IMG/VR virus record: IMGVR_UViG_3300010371_000042
Coordinates: 1-56,859 of that record
Reading direction: 5' to 3' (one strand)
DNA: 56,859 nt
From: a virus
Shown: in pieces, positions 44,756-53,915 of the stretch
How the letters are laid out: each line of letters starts with the position of its first letter
How positions within the stretch are numbered: the first letter of the stretch is position 1
The notes under the pieces: model-generated
The model's database searches: none
Told to the model about the DNA's origin: nothing
Seen by the model: only the letters and a program-made list of their open reading frames with translations
Made by a program: the position numbers and the translations under genes

Positions 44756-47700
44756 ATGGCTGACATCCCGGCCATCGACGTCGCGAGCGGTCAGCCGACG
44801 CAGGTCCCGCAGGAGGCGGCGGCCGCGGCATACCGCTCAGGAAAGATCCGCTTCGCGCCTGGAACCAGCGTTCCGATCACATGGCAGGGCCAGTCGTGGT
44901 CGGTGCCCGGAGAGCAGGTCGATACGGCGTTGCAGAACGGTGCGGAGCTGGACGTCGATCCGACGGGCGCCGTCAAGGCGGCGGCGGCCGGCGCAGCCCG
45001 GGGCGTTTCGCTCGGAGCGTCCGACTGGCTGGCGATCGAGGGCACCCGGCTGCTCCACGGCGACGACGCGGCGGAGCGCACGCGCCAGCAGCTCCAGGGG
45101 CTGCGCGAGGAGCACCCCGCCGCGAGCATGGGGGCCGAGGCGGCCGGCGCCATCGCGCCAATGCTCGTCCCGGGCGCCCAGGAAGCGGAGGGCGCGGAGC
45201 TGCTTGCCGGAGCGGGCGAAGGGGCGTCTGGCGCGGAGGGCGCGCTCGCCGCGCGCGACGCCGCCGAGACCGGAGAGGCCGCGCAGGCCGCAGCGCAGAT
45301 CCGCGCCGCCGCCGACCAAGCGACCGCGGTCGCGCGCGCGGACGAGGCGTCGGGCCGCACCGTCGGGAGCGCGCTCGGCTCGCTCTTCCGCCACGCGAAC
45401 CCCAACGAGATCGTCGGCCGGATCGGCGAGGGCGCCGAGGACTACATCGGTCGTCTCTTCGGAGAGAGCGGCCTCGCGGGGCCCGCGGGCACGCTCGGTC
45501 GGTGGACGGCCGAGGGCGCGATCGTAGGAGCCGCGAACGCCGCGGACGAGTCGGAGCTGGGCGACACGGACCTCACGGGAGAGTCGCTCTTTGCCAGCAT
45601 GGAGCACGGCGCGCTCTGGGGCTCGGCGCTGGGGCTCGTCGGCGCGGGGGTCGAGCGCGGGATCTCCGCCGCGGGGAGCCTCGCCGCGCGCGTCGCGGAG
45701 GGTCGGCTCGGCGCGAGCGCGGGGCAGTACCGGAGCTTCCTCGCACGCCATGGCCCCGGCACGCTCGGTATGCGCTCGCTCGAGGAGGGCATCGAGCGTC
45801 CGTTTGCGACCGGCGCCCAGAAGTACGAGCGCGCGCAGGAGGTCGTGGAGCGCGACGGGCGCATGCTCGACGGGATCGTGCGCGAGGCCGATCCGGACTT
45901 CAATGGCGCGAGCGCGCCCGAGGTCGTGCAGCACTTCGACCAGGCCGTCGACGAAGCGGTCGAGAAGGGCCGCATCTACGGCGCGAACCTGGACGCCGCG
46001 GGCGCGCAGCTCAAGTCGGAGATCCGCAAGGGCGTCGGCTGGCGCGACGATCCGGCACCCCCCGAGCCGCTCCCGGACGGCGCCGCGGAACGGCTGTACC
46101 AGGACGCGTGGCAGCGCGAGGGGCTCATCGATCCATCGAGCCCCGCGCCGCCCCCGGTGACCGGCGCGCGGGTGCGTGCGCGCTGGCGCGATCTCGCGGA
46201 CGAAGCGGGCCTCGGCACGAAGCTCGAGCGCCCGGCGAAGCGCCTGCGACCGGCGGATCTCGAGGCCTACCGCCAGAAGCTCGTGGCGCAGTTCCAGGCG
46301 ACGCGCGATGTCGCGGAGAAGCAGCGCCTCGGCGTCGTCCTCGGCACGCCCACGGCGCTCGAGGAGGGCGCGCTTCAGGACGTGAACGCGGCGGTGGCAG
46401 CGCGGAACTCGCAGCGGTCCACCCTGCGCGACCAGGCCGCGCGCGAGCTCGACGCGGTCTACCAGGAGCAGCGAGGGGCCTTCGAACAGCAGATGCAGCG
46501 CCACGAGGAGCTTCGCGCCGCCGCGGGCGATCGCGTCTCGCAGATCCACGCGGAGCGCGATCGGACGTACGCGCACATGGTGTCGGCGGTGCGCCGGTCG
46601 AACCAGGAGCTGCGCGTCCCGATCGCAGCCGTGCGCGGGGTGCGGTCGAAGATCGACGAGGTGATCCCGTACAACCGCGCGAGCGACGCGCTCACGAACG
46701 CCGCGGTGGAGCTCAAGAAGGCGGCCCGTCGGTCGCTCGAGTCGCGCGTCGAAGCTTCGATGGATCGCGCCGCGCGCGACGCCGGGAAGCCGGAGCTCTT
46801 CGCCCGGTACGTCCACGCGAAGGCGCGCTACGGGCAAGCGAAAGACATCGAGGCCGCGCTCGAGCGACAGCGTGCGCGCGAGGTGTCGCGCTTCGGGCGC
46901 GAGGTCTTCGGGCACTCGGGAGGCATCGTCGGCCACGCGATCACGGGCCTCGTGTTCGGGCATCCCCTCGGCGGCGCCGCGGCGGGGGTCGCGCGCCAGT
47001 ACGCTCCGACGCTGGCGGCGTTCCTCGCCCACAAGGTGGCGCGGTTCGCGGAGATGCGCGCGCTGCGCACCGAGATCCAGATCGCGATGCGCCGTAGCGC
47101 GCGCGCGGCCGTCACCGGCGACGCGGTCCCGCGGTTCGCCTCGATCGAGGTGCCCGACCTGCCCCCGCACGCCGCCCGGGCGACGGCCGCTGCTGCGATG
47201 AACGACGTCCTCCGGTCGGCCAAGGGTACCGACCTCGGAGAGCGGCTGGCGGCCCTCGACCCGGGCCTGTCCCTCTTCGCCCCCCGCTCCGCCGCGGCGC
47301 AGGAGGGCGTCGCGCGGCGCGCGCTCGCGTGGATCCTGACGAACATCCCCGCGCGCCTGCAGCAGCTCGTGGGAACGGGGCAGGACATCGAGAGCAGCGA
47401 CATGTCCGACACCGAGGCGCGGTCCTTCCTCGAAGCGTCCGCGGTGGCGCACGATCCGCGCGTGGCGACCGACGCCATGGCCCGCGGGGAGCTGACGCCC
47501 ACGCTCGCAAGGGGCTTCGTGGTGGTGGCGCCGAAGCTCGCGGAGCAGACCAAGCTCACTACGCAGCGGCTGCTGGCGACTGACCGCGGGGCGCGCCTGA
47601 CGGCGGGTCGCCGCGCGCAGCTCGGCCTCCTCGGCATCGAGCCGATGCCGGTGCCCATGGGCATGACCGCCGCGCTGCAGGCTTCGGCTTCGAGCGCCGC

Positions 47701-47863
47701 CTCCGGGGGCGCCGCGATGGCGCAGCCATCCGGGCAGGTGCACGCGGCGAGCGGACTGAGTAAGCTCAACGTCGCATCGATGCTTCAGACCGAGACTCAG
47801 GCGGCCGAGAACACCTCGCCGGGCCGACGCGGACGACGCGGCGCCCCGGTGGGCGGCCCCTGA
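44756..47863 (+). CDS. Large ejection-type virion protein 3
   Basis: 1035 residues from ATG at 44756. Mostly Ala/Glu/Arg helices with long coiled-coil sections (about 500-700). A short Gly/Ala membrane-like region near 725-755 (GIVGHAITGLVFGHPLGGAA) lies in the last third. It follows two other internal proteins, matching the usual three-protein ejection set. No lysozyme or peptidase motif was seen, so degradation of peptidoglycan on entry is not indicated. Confidence 0.6.
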   Translation: MADIPAIDVASGQPTQVPQEAAAAAYRSGKIRFAPGTSVPITWQGQSWSVPGEQVDTALQNGAELDVDPTGAVKAAAAGAARGVSLGASDWLAIEGTRLLHGDDAAERTRQQLQGLREEHPAASMGAEAAGAIAPMLVPGAQEAEGAELLAGAGEGASGAEGALAARDAAETGEAAQAAAQIRAAADQATAVARADEASGRTVGSALGSLFRHANPNEIVGRIGEGAEDYIGRLFGESGLAGPAGTLGRWTAEGAIVGAANAADESELGDTDLTGESLFASMEHGALWGSALGLVGAGVERGISAAGSLAARVAEGRLGASAGQYRSFLARHGPGTLGMRSLEEGIERPFATGAQKYERAQEVVERDGRMLDGIVREADPDFNGASAPEVVQHFDQAVDEAVEKGRIYGANLDAAGAQLKSEIRKGVGWRDDPAPPEPLPDGAAERLYQDAWQREGLIDPSSPAPPPVTGARVRARWRDLADEAGLGTKLERPAKRLRPADLEAYRQKLVAQFQATRDVAEKQRLGVVLGTPTALEEGALQDVNAAVAARNSQRSTLRDQAARELDAVYQEQRGAFEQQMQRHEELRAAAGDRVSQIHAERDRTYAHMVSAVRRSNQELRVPIAAVRGVRSKIDEVIPYNRASDALTNAAVELKKAARRSLESRVEASMDRAARDAGKPELFARYVHAKARYGQAKDIEAALERQRAREVSRFGREVFGHSGGIVGHAITGLVFGHPLGGAAAGVARQYAPTLAAFLAHKVARFAEMRALRTEIQIAMRRSARAAVTGDAVPRFASIEVPDLPPHAARATAAAAMNDVLRSAKGTDLGERLAALDPGLSLFAPRSAAAQEGVARRALAWILTNIPARLQQLVGTGQDIESSDMSDTEARSFLEASAVAHDPRVATDAMARGELTPTLARGFVVVAPKLAEQTKLTTQRLLATDRGARLTAGRRAQLGLLGIEPMPVPMGMTAALQASASSAASGGAAMAQPSGQVHAASGLSKLNVASMLQTETQAAENTSPGRRGRRGAPVGGP

Positions 47864-47940
47864 GACGACGCTCCCGACCCTGACGATCGCGCCGCCGATA
47901 CGGCGGAAGGAGCGCGCCCCGCCCGGGCGCGACGCGGGCC

Positions 47941-48414
47941 GTGAGCCTCAAGGCCGAGCAGCAGTACCAGACGGTTCTCCCCCCCGTGGCAGGCGCCTTC
48001 GCGGCGGTCAACTGCAGCACCACGCCCACGGTCGTCGACCTGACGTCGTTGCCCGCGGACCCCGCTGCGCAGGGCGGCGGCGATCCGGGCGAGAAGAACC
48101 CCATCGGCAAGTACGTCCGCGTGACCGCCGACGGCGGGAGCATCTACTTCGTCACCGGGAGCAACATCAACGCGCTCAACGCGATCCCGAACACCGCGAT
48201 CTACTCCACGGTGAACGCGACGACGGGCGCGGTGACGGTATCCGGGAACGAGCTCGACGTGATACCCGCGGGGACCTTCAAGGACGTCTTCGTCGTCGCC
48301 GGCGCGACGCCCCAGACTGAGTTTCCGCCCGGCAAGTCCTCGCCCTCCCGCTACATCGCGTTCATGACCGCCTCCGGAAGCGCGGTCGCCCGCTTCGGGC
48401 AGGCATCTCCGTAA
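47941..48414 (+). CDS. Hypothetical virion surface protein
   Basis: 157 residues from GTG at 47941; an AAGGAG lies too far upstream (about 30 bases) to be certain of the start. Beta-rich sequence (NPIGKYVRVTADGGSIYFVT, TFKDVFVVAGATPQTEFPPG) of the kind found in small fibre or decoration proteins. Confidence 0.5.
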   Translation: MSLKAEQQYQTVLPPVAGAFAAVNCSTTPTVVDLTSLPADPAAQGGGDPGEKNPIGKYVRVTADGGSIYFVTGSNINALNAIPNTAIYSTVNATTGAVTVSGNELDVIPAGTFKDVFVVAGATPQTEFPPGKSSPSRYIAFMTASGSAVARFGQASP

Positions 48415-48425
48415 CGGAGCGAACG

Positions 48426-49127
48426 ATGCTCGGTCGTCGAGGAGGAGCCGACCGTCGGGTCCCGACGTTCGCGGGATTCAAGCCGACGCAGGTCCCCGGC
48501 TGCATGCTCTGGCTGCGCGCCGACATGGGCATCACGCTCGGCACGGGCGTGAGCGCGTGGGCCGACCAGAGCGGGAACGGCAACTCGCCGACCCAGGCCA
48601 CCGGCTCCTCTCAACCGACGCTCGTGCAAAGCGCCATCGGGGGACAGCCAGCGCTCAGCTTCAACGGCACGAGCGAATACATGATCACGCCGTCCGCGTT
48701 GACGGCTGCGCCAATGACCATCTTCGCCGTTGGACAAACGGCGACGCAGAGCGTTGAGCACGCGATGATGGCCGACATCAGTGGAACTTACAATTACATC
48801 TATAGTTTTAATCCCAATTTCATTGTAGCAAATAGCGGCGGATCGCAGTTCAGCAAATCACCGACCGACACCACCATTCCGCACGTCTACGGCGTCACCA
48901 TTAACGGTGCGGCCAGCGGACTCTATGTGGATGGGGTCAAGACGACTGGCACGCTTGGCGCGAGCGCTGCAAGCAGGCAGCTATTTGGGGCCTACCCGGG
49001 ACCAACGGTCTATTGGGACAAGTACATCGCTGAGGTCATCTTCTACACCTCTGTTCTCAGCGCTGCGAACATCTCCCAGGTCGGCAAGTACCTCGCATCG
49101 CGATACGGAATAGCGGGTAGCTGGTGA
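48426..49127 (+). CDS. LamG/ConA-like lectin-domain protein, receptor-binding candidate
   Basis: 233 residues from ATG at 48426. The LamG-type pattern is clear: LWLRADMGITLG, VSAWADQSGNGN, ALSFNGTSEYM, MTIFAVGQ, then GLYVDGVKTTG and a closing VIFYTSVLSAANISQVGKYL. The part encoded by 48780-48850 is strikingly AT-rich compared with the genome, a sign of recent exchange. It likely binds host surface sugars as part of a tail fibre or spike. Confidence 0.7.
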   Translation: MLGRRGGADRRVPTFAGFKPTQVPGCMLWLRADMGITLGTGVSAWADQSGNGNSPTQATGSSQPTLVQSAIGGQPALSFNGTSEYMITPSALTAAPMTIFAVGQTATQSVEHAMMADISGTYNYIYSFNPNFIVANSGGSQFSKSPTDTTIPHVYGVTINGAASGLYVDGVKTTGTLGASAASRQLFGAYPGPTVYWDKYIAEVIFYTSVLSAANISQVGKYLASRYGIAGSW

Positions 49128-49429
49128 TGCAGGCCTTCATCTTCAACAGCCTCGCCGCCGCGCAAGCGGCCGTCGCCGCGGTCGATCCGCCGCTTGGGAT
49201 GCCCATCGCGGGACGCGACGTCGGCGGAGGAGCGCACGTCCCCGCGTCCGAGTCGGTCACGCAGACTTACGCGGCCATCTTCCAGAACGCGACCGGAGCC
49301 CTCTGGGCTCTCCTCGCCGACGCCAAGACGACGCCGCATGCCTCGGTGCATGCGGTGAGCGCCATCCCGACGCCGATCGACATGAGTAGCACCGGAAACT
49401 GGGCGAACGCAGTGCAGGTGTGGCCATGA
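49127..49429 (+). CDS. Hypothetical tail-associated protein
   Basis: 100 residues. The start is taken as ATG at 49127 (TGATG overlap); GTG at 49124 is the alternative. A helix (FIFNSLAAAQAAVAAVD) precedes a Gly-rich section. Position after the lectin-domain gene suggests a fibre chaperone or tail component. Confidence 0.5.
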   Translation: MQAFIFNSLAAAQAAVAAVDPPLGMPIAGRDVGGGAHVPASESVTQTYAAIFQNATGALWALLADAKTTPHASVHAVSAIPTPIDMSSTGNWANAVQVWP

Positions 49430-49635
49430 GCCTCGACCACCTCGACGCCCACGACACGGTGCGATCCGTCGCCTTGGGCCTCGGCGCTGGCATCGTCGCG
49501 CTGCTCGAGGAAGCTGGAGGCATCGCGGAGAAGATCCTGATGGCCGCCGTCCTGGCCCTCGTCACTGGCTTCGCGGCGAAGCTCGGGCAGCACCTCTGGG
49601 CGCGCCTGCAGGCCCGCTTCTTCCCCCCGAAGTGA
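49426..49635 (+). CDS. Small single-membrane-segment protein
   Basis: 69 residues; ATG at 49426 is chosen over GTG 49420 because it gives an ATGA overlap. Residues about 14-50 include two hydrophobic stretches (SVALGLGAGIVALLEEAGG and ILMAAVLALVTGFAAKLG), the second long enough to span a membrane; a basic C-terminus follows. It could be a small holin or a virion-associated membrane protein. Confidence 0.5.
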   Translation: MSLDHLDAHDTVRSVALGLGAGIVALLEEAGGIAEKILMAAVLALVTGFAAKLGQHLWARLQARFFPPK

Positions 49636-49638
49636 CCC

Positions 49639-50262
49639 ATGGGCAAGCCCTCCAGCGCGCAGCGCGAGAAGATGACCGGCGACGCGAAGCGAACCGCCTT
49701 CAGCGAGGGCGCCGCGCTCCGCGCATCGCTCCCACGAGGCCCCGGCGGCGACGCGCTCCTCTGCCAGGAGACGATCGCCGCCATCGCCATGGTCGTGAGC
49801 GAGGGACTGCCCGTTGAGAGCGCGGCGAAGGTCGTGGGTCTCACGCGCACGACGCTCCAGCGGTGGATCGCCGAGGGCGGACAGGCCGTCGCCGCGGGCA
49901 AGGACACGCTCCAGGCGCGACTCTGCTGGGCGCTCGACGCGGCGGCCGGCGACTCCGAGCGCGCGCTCGTGCGCATGGCGATGCGCGGCGCCGAGTCGGA
50001 CCCTCAGGTGGCAATGGGCATCCTCGCTGTCCGCCGCCCGGACCACTGGGCCCCCGCGCAGCCGGAGCGCGACGATCCGAAGAAGCTCTACGCCGGCATG
50101 ACGGAGGAGGAGCTCTTGGCGGAGGTGGACCGCCTACGGCATGCGCGACGGGGACTTGCAGCGCTTCCTCCGTCGCGAGAAGTAAAGATGGATGGCGGCA
50201 ACGGCGACGCTGCAGGTGCTTCTCGCGATGGCCAACAGCACGTCGTACGCGAGCCTCAATGA
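49639..50262 (+). CDS. Candidate small terminase (helix-turn-helix protein)
   Basis: 207 residues from ATG at 49639. Residues 42-80 form a helix-turn-helix (AIAMVVSEGLPVESAAKVVG then TTLQRWIAEG); an oligomerisation-like helical block (LQARLCWALDAAAGDSERAL) and a closing AVRRPDHWAP, where small terminases often have a R-x-P-x-x-W end, follow. It lies 22 kb downstream of TerL, which is unusual, so another DNA-binding role remains possible. Confidence 0.5.
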   Translation: MGKPSSAQREKMTGDAKRTAFSEGAALRASLPRGPGGDALLCQETIAAIAMVVSEGLPVESAAKVVGLTRTTLQRWIAEGGQAVAAGKDTLQARLCWALDAAAGDSERALVRMAMRGAESDPQVAMGILAVRRPDHWAPAQPERDDPKKLYAGMTEEELLAEVDRLRHARRGLAALPPSREVKMDGGNGDAAGASRDGQQHVVREPQ

Positions 50263-50590
50263 CCAGGAGACGGTCCTACTCTCGCAACTCGCCAACAGCC
50301 CGATCATCCGCACCACCAAGCCGCTGAGCGTCGGCGACAACACGATCACGCCGCCGCAGTCGCCGCTTCCGACGGCGACGTGGGCGCTCCTCGTCATCCC
50401 CTCGGGCGGCAACCCGGTGCTCAAGCTCAAGGGTGCCGCGGGCGACACCGGCTACACGCTGGGCGTCCCGTCCTCGGGTCAGAACCTCGTGCTCCTGCCT
50501 CTCGGAACGGCGACGGGCCCCGACGGCAATGTCGGAAGCTTCATCGTCAACGCGAACGAGATCGCGGCGCTGCTCATTTATTGGATCTGA
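50192..50590 (+). CDS. Hypothetical beta-rich structural protein
   Basis: 132 residues from ATG at 50192, overlapping the preceding gene by 71 bases; ATG at 50228 is an alternative start that halves the overlap. The sequence is strand-rich (TWALLVIPSGGNPVLKLKG, NLVLLPLGTATGPDGN) and resembles small virion decoration proteins. Confidence 0.5.
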   Translation: MAATATLQVLLAMANSTSYASLNDQETVLLSQLANSPIIRTTKPLSVGDNTITPPQSPLPTATWALLVIPSGGNPVLKLKGAAGDTGYTLGVPSSGQNLVLLPLGTATGPDGNVGSFIVNANEIAALLIYWI

Positions 50591-50617
50591 TCCATCCATC
50601 GAAGGACCTCGACGCCC

Positions 50618-52246
50618 ATGTCCAACGACACGATACCTGCGCCCCCGGAGTCAGCGAAGAAGCCCCACCTCTTCGTCGCGGTGCTCGCCGGCGGGGGCCG
50701 AGTGGCCTGGACGCACGGCCCCTTCACGCACGAACTGCGCTCAATCTGCGCCATCAACGGCATCGACCTGACGATCCAGTATGACCCGGGAACAGGCGTC
50801 GACCGGGCGCGCAACAAGCTCGCCTCGCGCATCGTCGATGACGAGTCGTTCACGCACATGCTGCAGCTCGACGACGACATCGTGGCCAAACCGCACGACA
50901 TCGTGAAAATGGTCCGCACGGGGCTCGACGTCGTCTCGGGCATCTACCCTCGAAAGACGATCGAGTGGGCGCAGGTCGCCGACGCCGTGAAGCGAGGTGT
51001 CCCGGTCGAGGAGCTCGAGGACTACTCGTGCTCCTTCATCTTCAACCAGATCGTGGACAACGAGGGCCGCGCGAACGCCCGCGACTTCGGCCATCTGGGG
51101 ACCTTCGTCGAGGTCGAGGAGGTCGGCACAGGGTGCCTGATGGTCACGCGTGAGGCGCTCCTCCGGTACATCGAGCACTACCGCGAGCGCATCGAGTACG
51201 TGACCGACTACGCGCCTCGCGACCGAGTGCACCACAACGTCTTCCTCTGCCAGAACGACCCGGGCGCAGAACGGGAGCGGGCGGCGACGGCGCTCCTCGA
51301 AGCAGCAAAGCTGGAGCCCGACGGAAGCGGAGGTGCGTCGCTCGAACTGGGGGCCACGGCGCGCGCGTACCGCGAGGCCGCCGCGAAGCCCGCGTCGATG
51401 GGCCGCCTCCTGACCGAGGACTACAGCTTTTGCCGACGCTGGCGCCTGATGGGGGGCAAGGTCTACGCGGGCATCGACATCGAACTTCAGCACGTCGGCG
51501 GCTACGTCTTCAAGGGCAAGCTCCGGAAGACGCTCGGCCTGAACGTAGTCGATCCCGAGAAGACGCCGACGCTGAAGGTCTGTCCCCCGGAGCACGCGGG
51601 CGTGATGAGCGTTCTCGCGGGCTCCTACGATGTGCCGGAGTTGGACGCCCTTGAGAAGCCCTGCGTGCTCGACATCGGCGCGAACATCGGCGCCTTCAGC
51701 GCGTGGATCGCGAAGCGACGCCCGGGCTGCACCATCGCCGCGTTTGAGCCCCACCCCGACCACGTCGCACTGCTTCGCCAGAACGTGGAGGGGACCGATT
51801 GCGACGTGATGCCGTTCGCTGTGGACGCTCGGCGTGAGCGGGGTCGGTCGATGCTCTTCGACGGGATGCACAACCCGGGGGAGCGTTCGCTGAAGCAGAT
51901 GGGCGAGCAGCTCTCCACGGGCGTCGTCGTCGACACGTTCCCCGCCGCGAACCTGCCGACGTGCGACGTGATGAAGCTCGACACCGAGGGGTGCGAGGTC
52001 GACATCCTGCGCGCGTATCCGCATCTCGCAAAGGTCCGGGTGCTGATGCTCGAGTGGCACTCGAAGGAGGACTACGCGCTCCTGACGGCGTGGCTCCCGG
52101 CGATGGGTCTTCGGCTTGTGCGAGACGACACGAAGGGCGTCTGGGCGAGGGACCGCAATCTCGTGTTCGTGCACGACAACTCGACCCAGACGAGGGCGAC
52201 GAACGTCGTGGAGACCTCGTACGGGCCAGGAGACGATCGCGCGTAG
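50618..52246 (+). CDS. Glycosyltransferase-FkbM methyltransferase fusion
   Basis: 542 residues from ATG at 50618. The N-terminal half is a GT-A-like glycosyltransferase with D-D-D at 85-87 (MLQLDDDIVAKPHDIV) and a C-terminal W/H region. The second half (about 340-530) is a FkbM-family methyltransferase: VLDIGANIGAFSAW (SAM site, near 349), IAAFEPHPDHVALLRQNV and MKLDTEGCEVDIL (near 451). It probably builds and methylates a sugar on a phage tail, on phage DNA, or on host surface glycan. The donor and acceptor cannot be read from sequence. Confidence 0.75.
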   Translation: MSNDTIPAPPESAKKPHLFVAVLAGGGRVAWTHGPFTHELRSICAINGIDLTIQYDPGTGVDRARNKLASRIVDDESFTHMLQLDDDIVAKPHDIVKMVRTGLDVVSGIYPRKTIEWAQVADAVKRGVPVEELEDYSCSFIFNQIVDNEGRANARDFGHLGTFVEVEEVGTGCLMVTREALLRYIEHYRERIEYVTDYAPRDRVHHNVFLCQNDPGAERERAATALLEAAKLEPDGSGGASLELGATARAYREAAAKPASMGRLLTEDYSFCRRWRLMGGKVYAGIDIELQHVGGYVFKGKLRKTLGLNVVDPEKTPTLKVCPPEHAGVMSVLAGSYDVPELDALEKPCVLDIGANIGAFSAWIAKRRPGCTIAAFEPHPDHVALLRQNVEGTDCDVMPFAVDARRERGRSMLFDGMHNPGERSLKQMGEQLSTGVVVDTFPAANLPTCDVMKLDTEGCEVDILRAYPHLAKVRVLMLEWHSKEDYALLTAWLPAMGLRLVRDDTKGVWARDRNLVFVHDNSTQTRATNVVETSYGPGDDRA

Positions 52247-52291
52247 AACGGCGAGTGGCGAGTCCGACGTGAGGCGTCGCAAGCTCGGGGC

Positions 52292-52858
52292 ATGAACCCG
52301 ACGCCCACGCCCCCGCTCACGTATGTCAAGCTGGCCATCGTCGCCCTCGCGCTCGTCGGAGGCTTCGTCCTCTGCGCCCTCGGCAAGATCGACGCGTCGT
52401 CGATGTTCGACAAGACGAGCACGATGATCGGCGCCCTCGTGGTCGCCCTGGGGATCTCGGGCGCCGGGGCGGCGATCGCCGGCAAGCTCGCGTCGACTTC
52501 GCCCTCCTCTCCGGTCGACTCGAAGTCCTCGCAGCGGGGCTTCAGCGCGTACGGCGTTCTCGTGGGGGTCTCCTTCGGCGCCCTCGGAGCCGCGGTGTTG
52601 GCCGCCTGCCTCTCCGCGTGCACCCCGCAGCAGGCTGTGAACGTGGAGAACGCTGTCTTCACATCGGCCGACGTCGCGTGCATCGCGGCGAACTCCGGGC
52701 TGCTCGGAAACTCGACGGCCGTGCAGGACATCATGAACGCCTGCCAGATCGCGCCGGCGCTACAGGGGCCGGTCACACAGCTCGTGAACGACTTCGTGAC
52801 GGCGAAAGCTGCGCAGCTTCACGCCCCCTCGACGGTGGACGGCGGGGGCTCGCGGTGA
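52292..52858 (+). CDS. Three-segment membrane protein, holin candidate
   Basis: 188 residues from ATG at 52292. Three hydrophobic helices at about 11-31, 44-64 and 86-108 are followed by a polar C-terminus (about 110-188). A LAACLSAC stretch near the third segment resembles a lipobox but is probably in the helix. It opens the lysis cassette, with three membrane segments typical of class I holins, although it is longer than most. Confidence 0.55.
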   Translation: MNPTPTPPLTYVKLAIVALALVGGFVLCALGKIDASSMFDKTSTMIGALVVALGISGAGAAIAGKLASTSPSSPVDSKSSQRGFSAYGVLVGVSFGALGAAVLAACLSACTPQQAVNVENAVFTSADVACIAANSGLLGNSTAVQDIMNACQIAPALQGPVTQLVNDFVTAKAAQLHAPSTVDGGGSR

Positions 52859-53601
52859 GCACCTGCTGCGTCATCATCATCGAGGCGACGACGTCGCCGC
52901 TCATTCCCCAGGTCACGGCGGCATGGCTCGCGCGGTGTGCGCAGGCGTGCGCCACGCAACTCAATCGCGACGTGGCCCCGATCTGGGGCGGCGGCTCCTG
53001 GGGCGTGCGCGTCGGCTCTGGGCCCACGGACGTGCACCCAGGCGAGATGGTGTTCTCGATCGTCGACCAGCTCCCGGACGCGCCGGGCGCGGTCGCGTAC
53101 CACGACGTCGCCGGCGCTGCGGTGCCGGTGGCGTTTCTCGCGCTCGCGACCTGCCAGACGCTCGACGACGTCTCGACGGCGATCTCGCACGAGCTCTGCG
53201 AGACGGCCGGCGACGAGGCGTGCAACCTGTGGGCGGACGACGGCGCGGGCCACGAGTGGGCTCGCGAGCTCTGCGATGCGGTCGAGAGCGGCTGGTACAA
53301 CGTGGACCTCGGCGAAGGACAGTCGCCGATCAAGGTCTCTGACTTCCTGCTCCCCGCGTTCTTCGCGCCGGGCGCCACCGGCCCACTCTCGTTCGTCGCG
53401 TCGACAAGCCCCGCGAGCGCCAGCTTTCCTTCGGCCCCCTTCGCGACGGCCGCCGGCGGCTACCAGCTCCAGCGCTCGAGCGGCGCGGGGGAGACGCAAG
53501 TCACCGCGGACAGCGCGAGCCGACGCGGGGCGCTCGCGCGCGCGCGGAAGCACCACTGGAGCTCGCGTCCCGCGCGGCGCGGTCTGCGGCCGTCGCCGTG
53601 A
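52855..53601 (+). CDS. Putative metallopeptidase-like phage protein
   Basis: 248 residues from GTG at 52855 (GTGA overlap). A metal-type motif ISHELCETAGDEACN (H112-E113-x-x-E116, D120) is followed by HEWARELCDAVE and VSDFLLPAFF, an order I associate with a phage protein family found near lysis genes. The fold and activity are unproven. C-terminal 70 residues are low-complexity. It may process peptidoglycan-linked proteins or a host protein. Confidence 0.55.
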   Translation: MSTCCVIIIEATTSPLIPQVTAAWLARCAQACATQLNRDVAPIWGGGSWGVRVGSGPTDVHPGEMVFSIVDQLPDAPGAVAYHDVAGAAVPVAFLALATCQTLDDVSTAISHELCETAGDEACNLWADDGAGHEWARELCDAVESGWYNVDLGEGQSPIKVSDFLLPAFFAPGATGPLSFVASTSPASASFPSAPFATAAGGYQLQRSSGAGETQVTADSASRRGALARARKHHWSSRPARRGLRPSP

Positions 53602-53915
53602 AGCTCCACGTCCTCGCGTTCCTGCCGCTCCTGCTGATGCCCTGGGTGGCGCTCGGCATCCTCGGGGCGGCGGGTCTCATCGCGGGCGGCTGCGCGTCGT
53701 CGCCCGATCTGCCGCCGCCTGCGCCGGCGCCGGTGCTCGTGCAGGACGATCCGCACTGGCGCGAGCACCCGGACTGCCTGTGGTGTCGGGAGCAGTGCTG
53801 GCTGGACATCGAGTATCGGTGCGTGGGCTACGCCCAGACCGCCGACGATATCACCCGATGCCAGGCTTGGGACGGCAGCGCACCGGCGCCGGTCGATGCG
53901 GGGTGTGCGTGGTGA
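53598..53915 (+). CDS. Cysteine-rich lipoprotein, spanin-like candidate
   Basis: 105 residues from GTG at 53598 (GTGA overlap). A hydrophobic signal (VLAFLPLLLMPWVALGIL, then GAAGLIAGGC) precedes a Pro-rich segment and a cysteine-rich domain (CLWCREQC). The AGGC cleavage site is a loose lipobox. An outer-membrane spanin role is possible by position but not proven. Confidence 0.55.
   Translation: MKLHVLAFLPLLLMPWVALGILGAAGLIAGGCASSPDLPPPAPAPVLVQDDPHWREHPDCLWCREQCWLDIEYRCVGYAQTADDITRCQAWDGSAPAPVDAGCAW

Noticed and set aside
44837-47743. 968-codon open frame on the minus strand
   Set aside because: Antisense shadow of the 44756-47863 ejection-type gene, with arginine-rich low-complexity composition and no motif.
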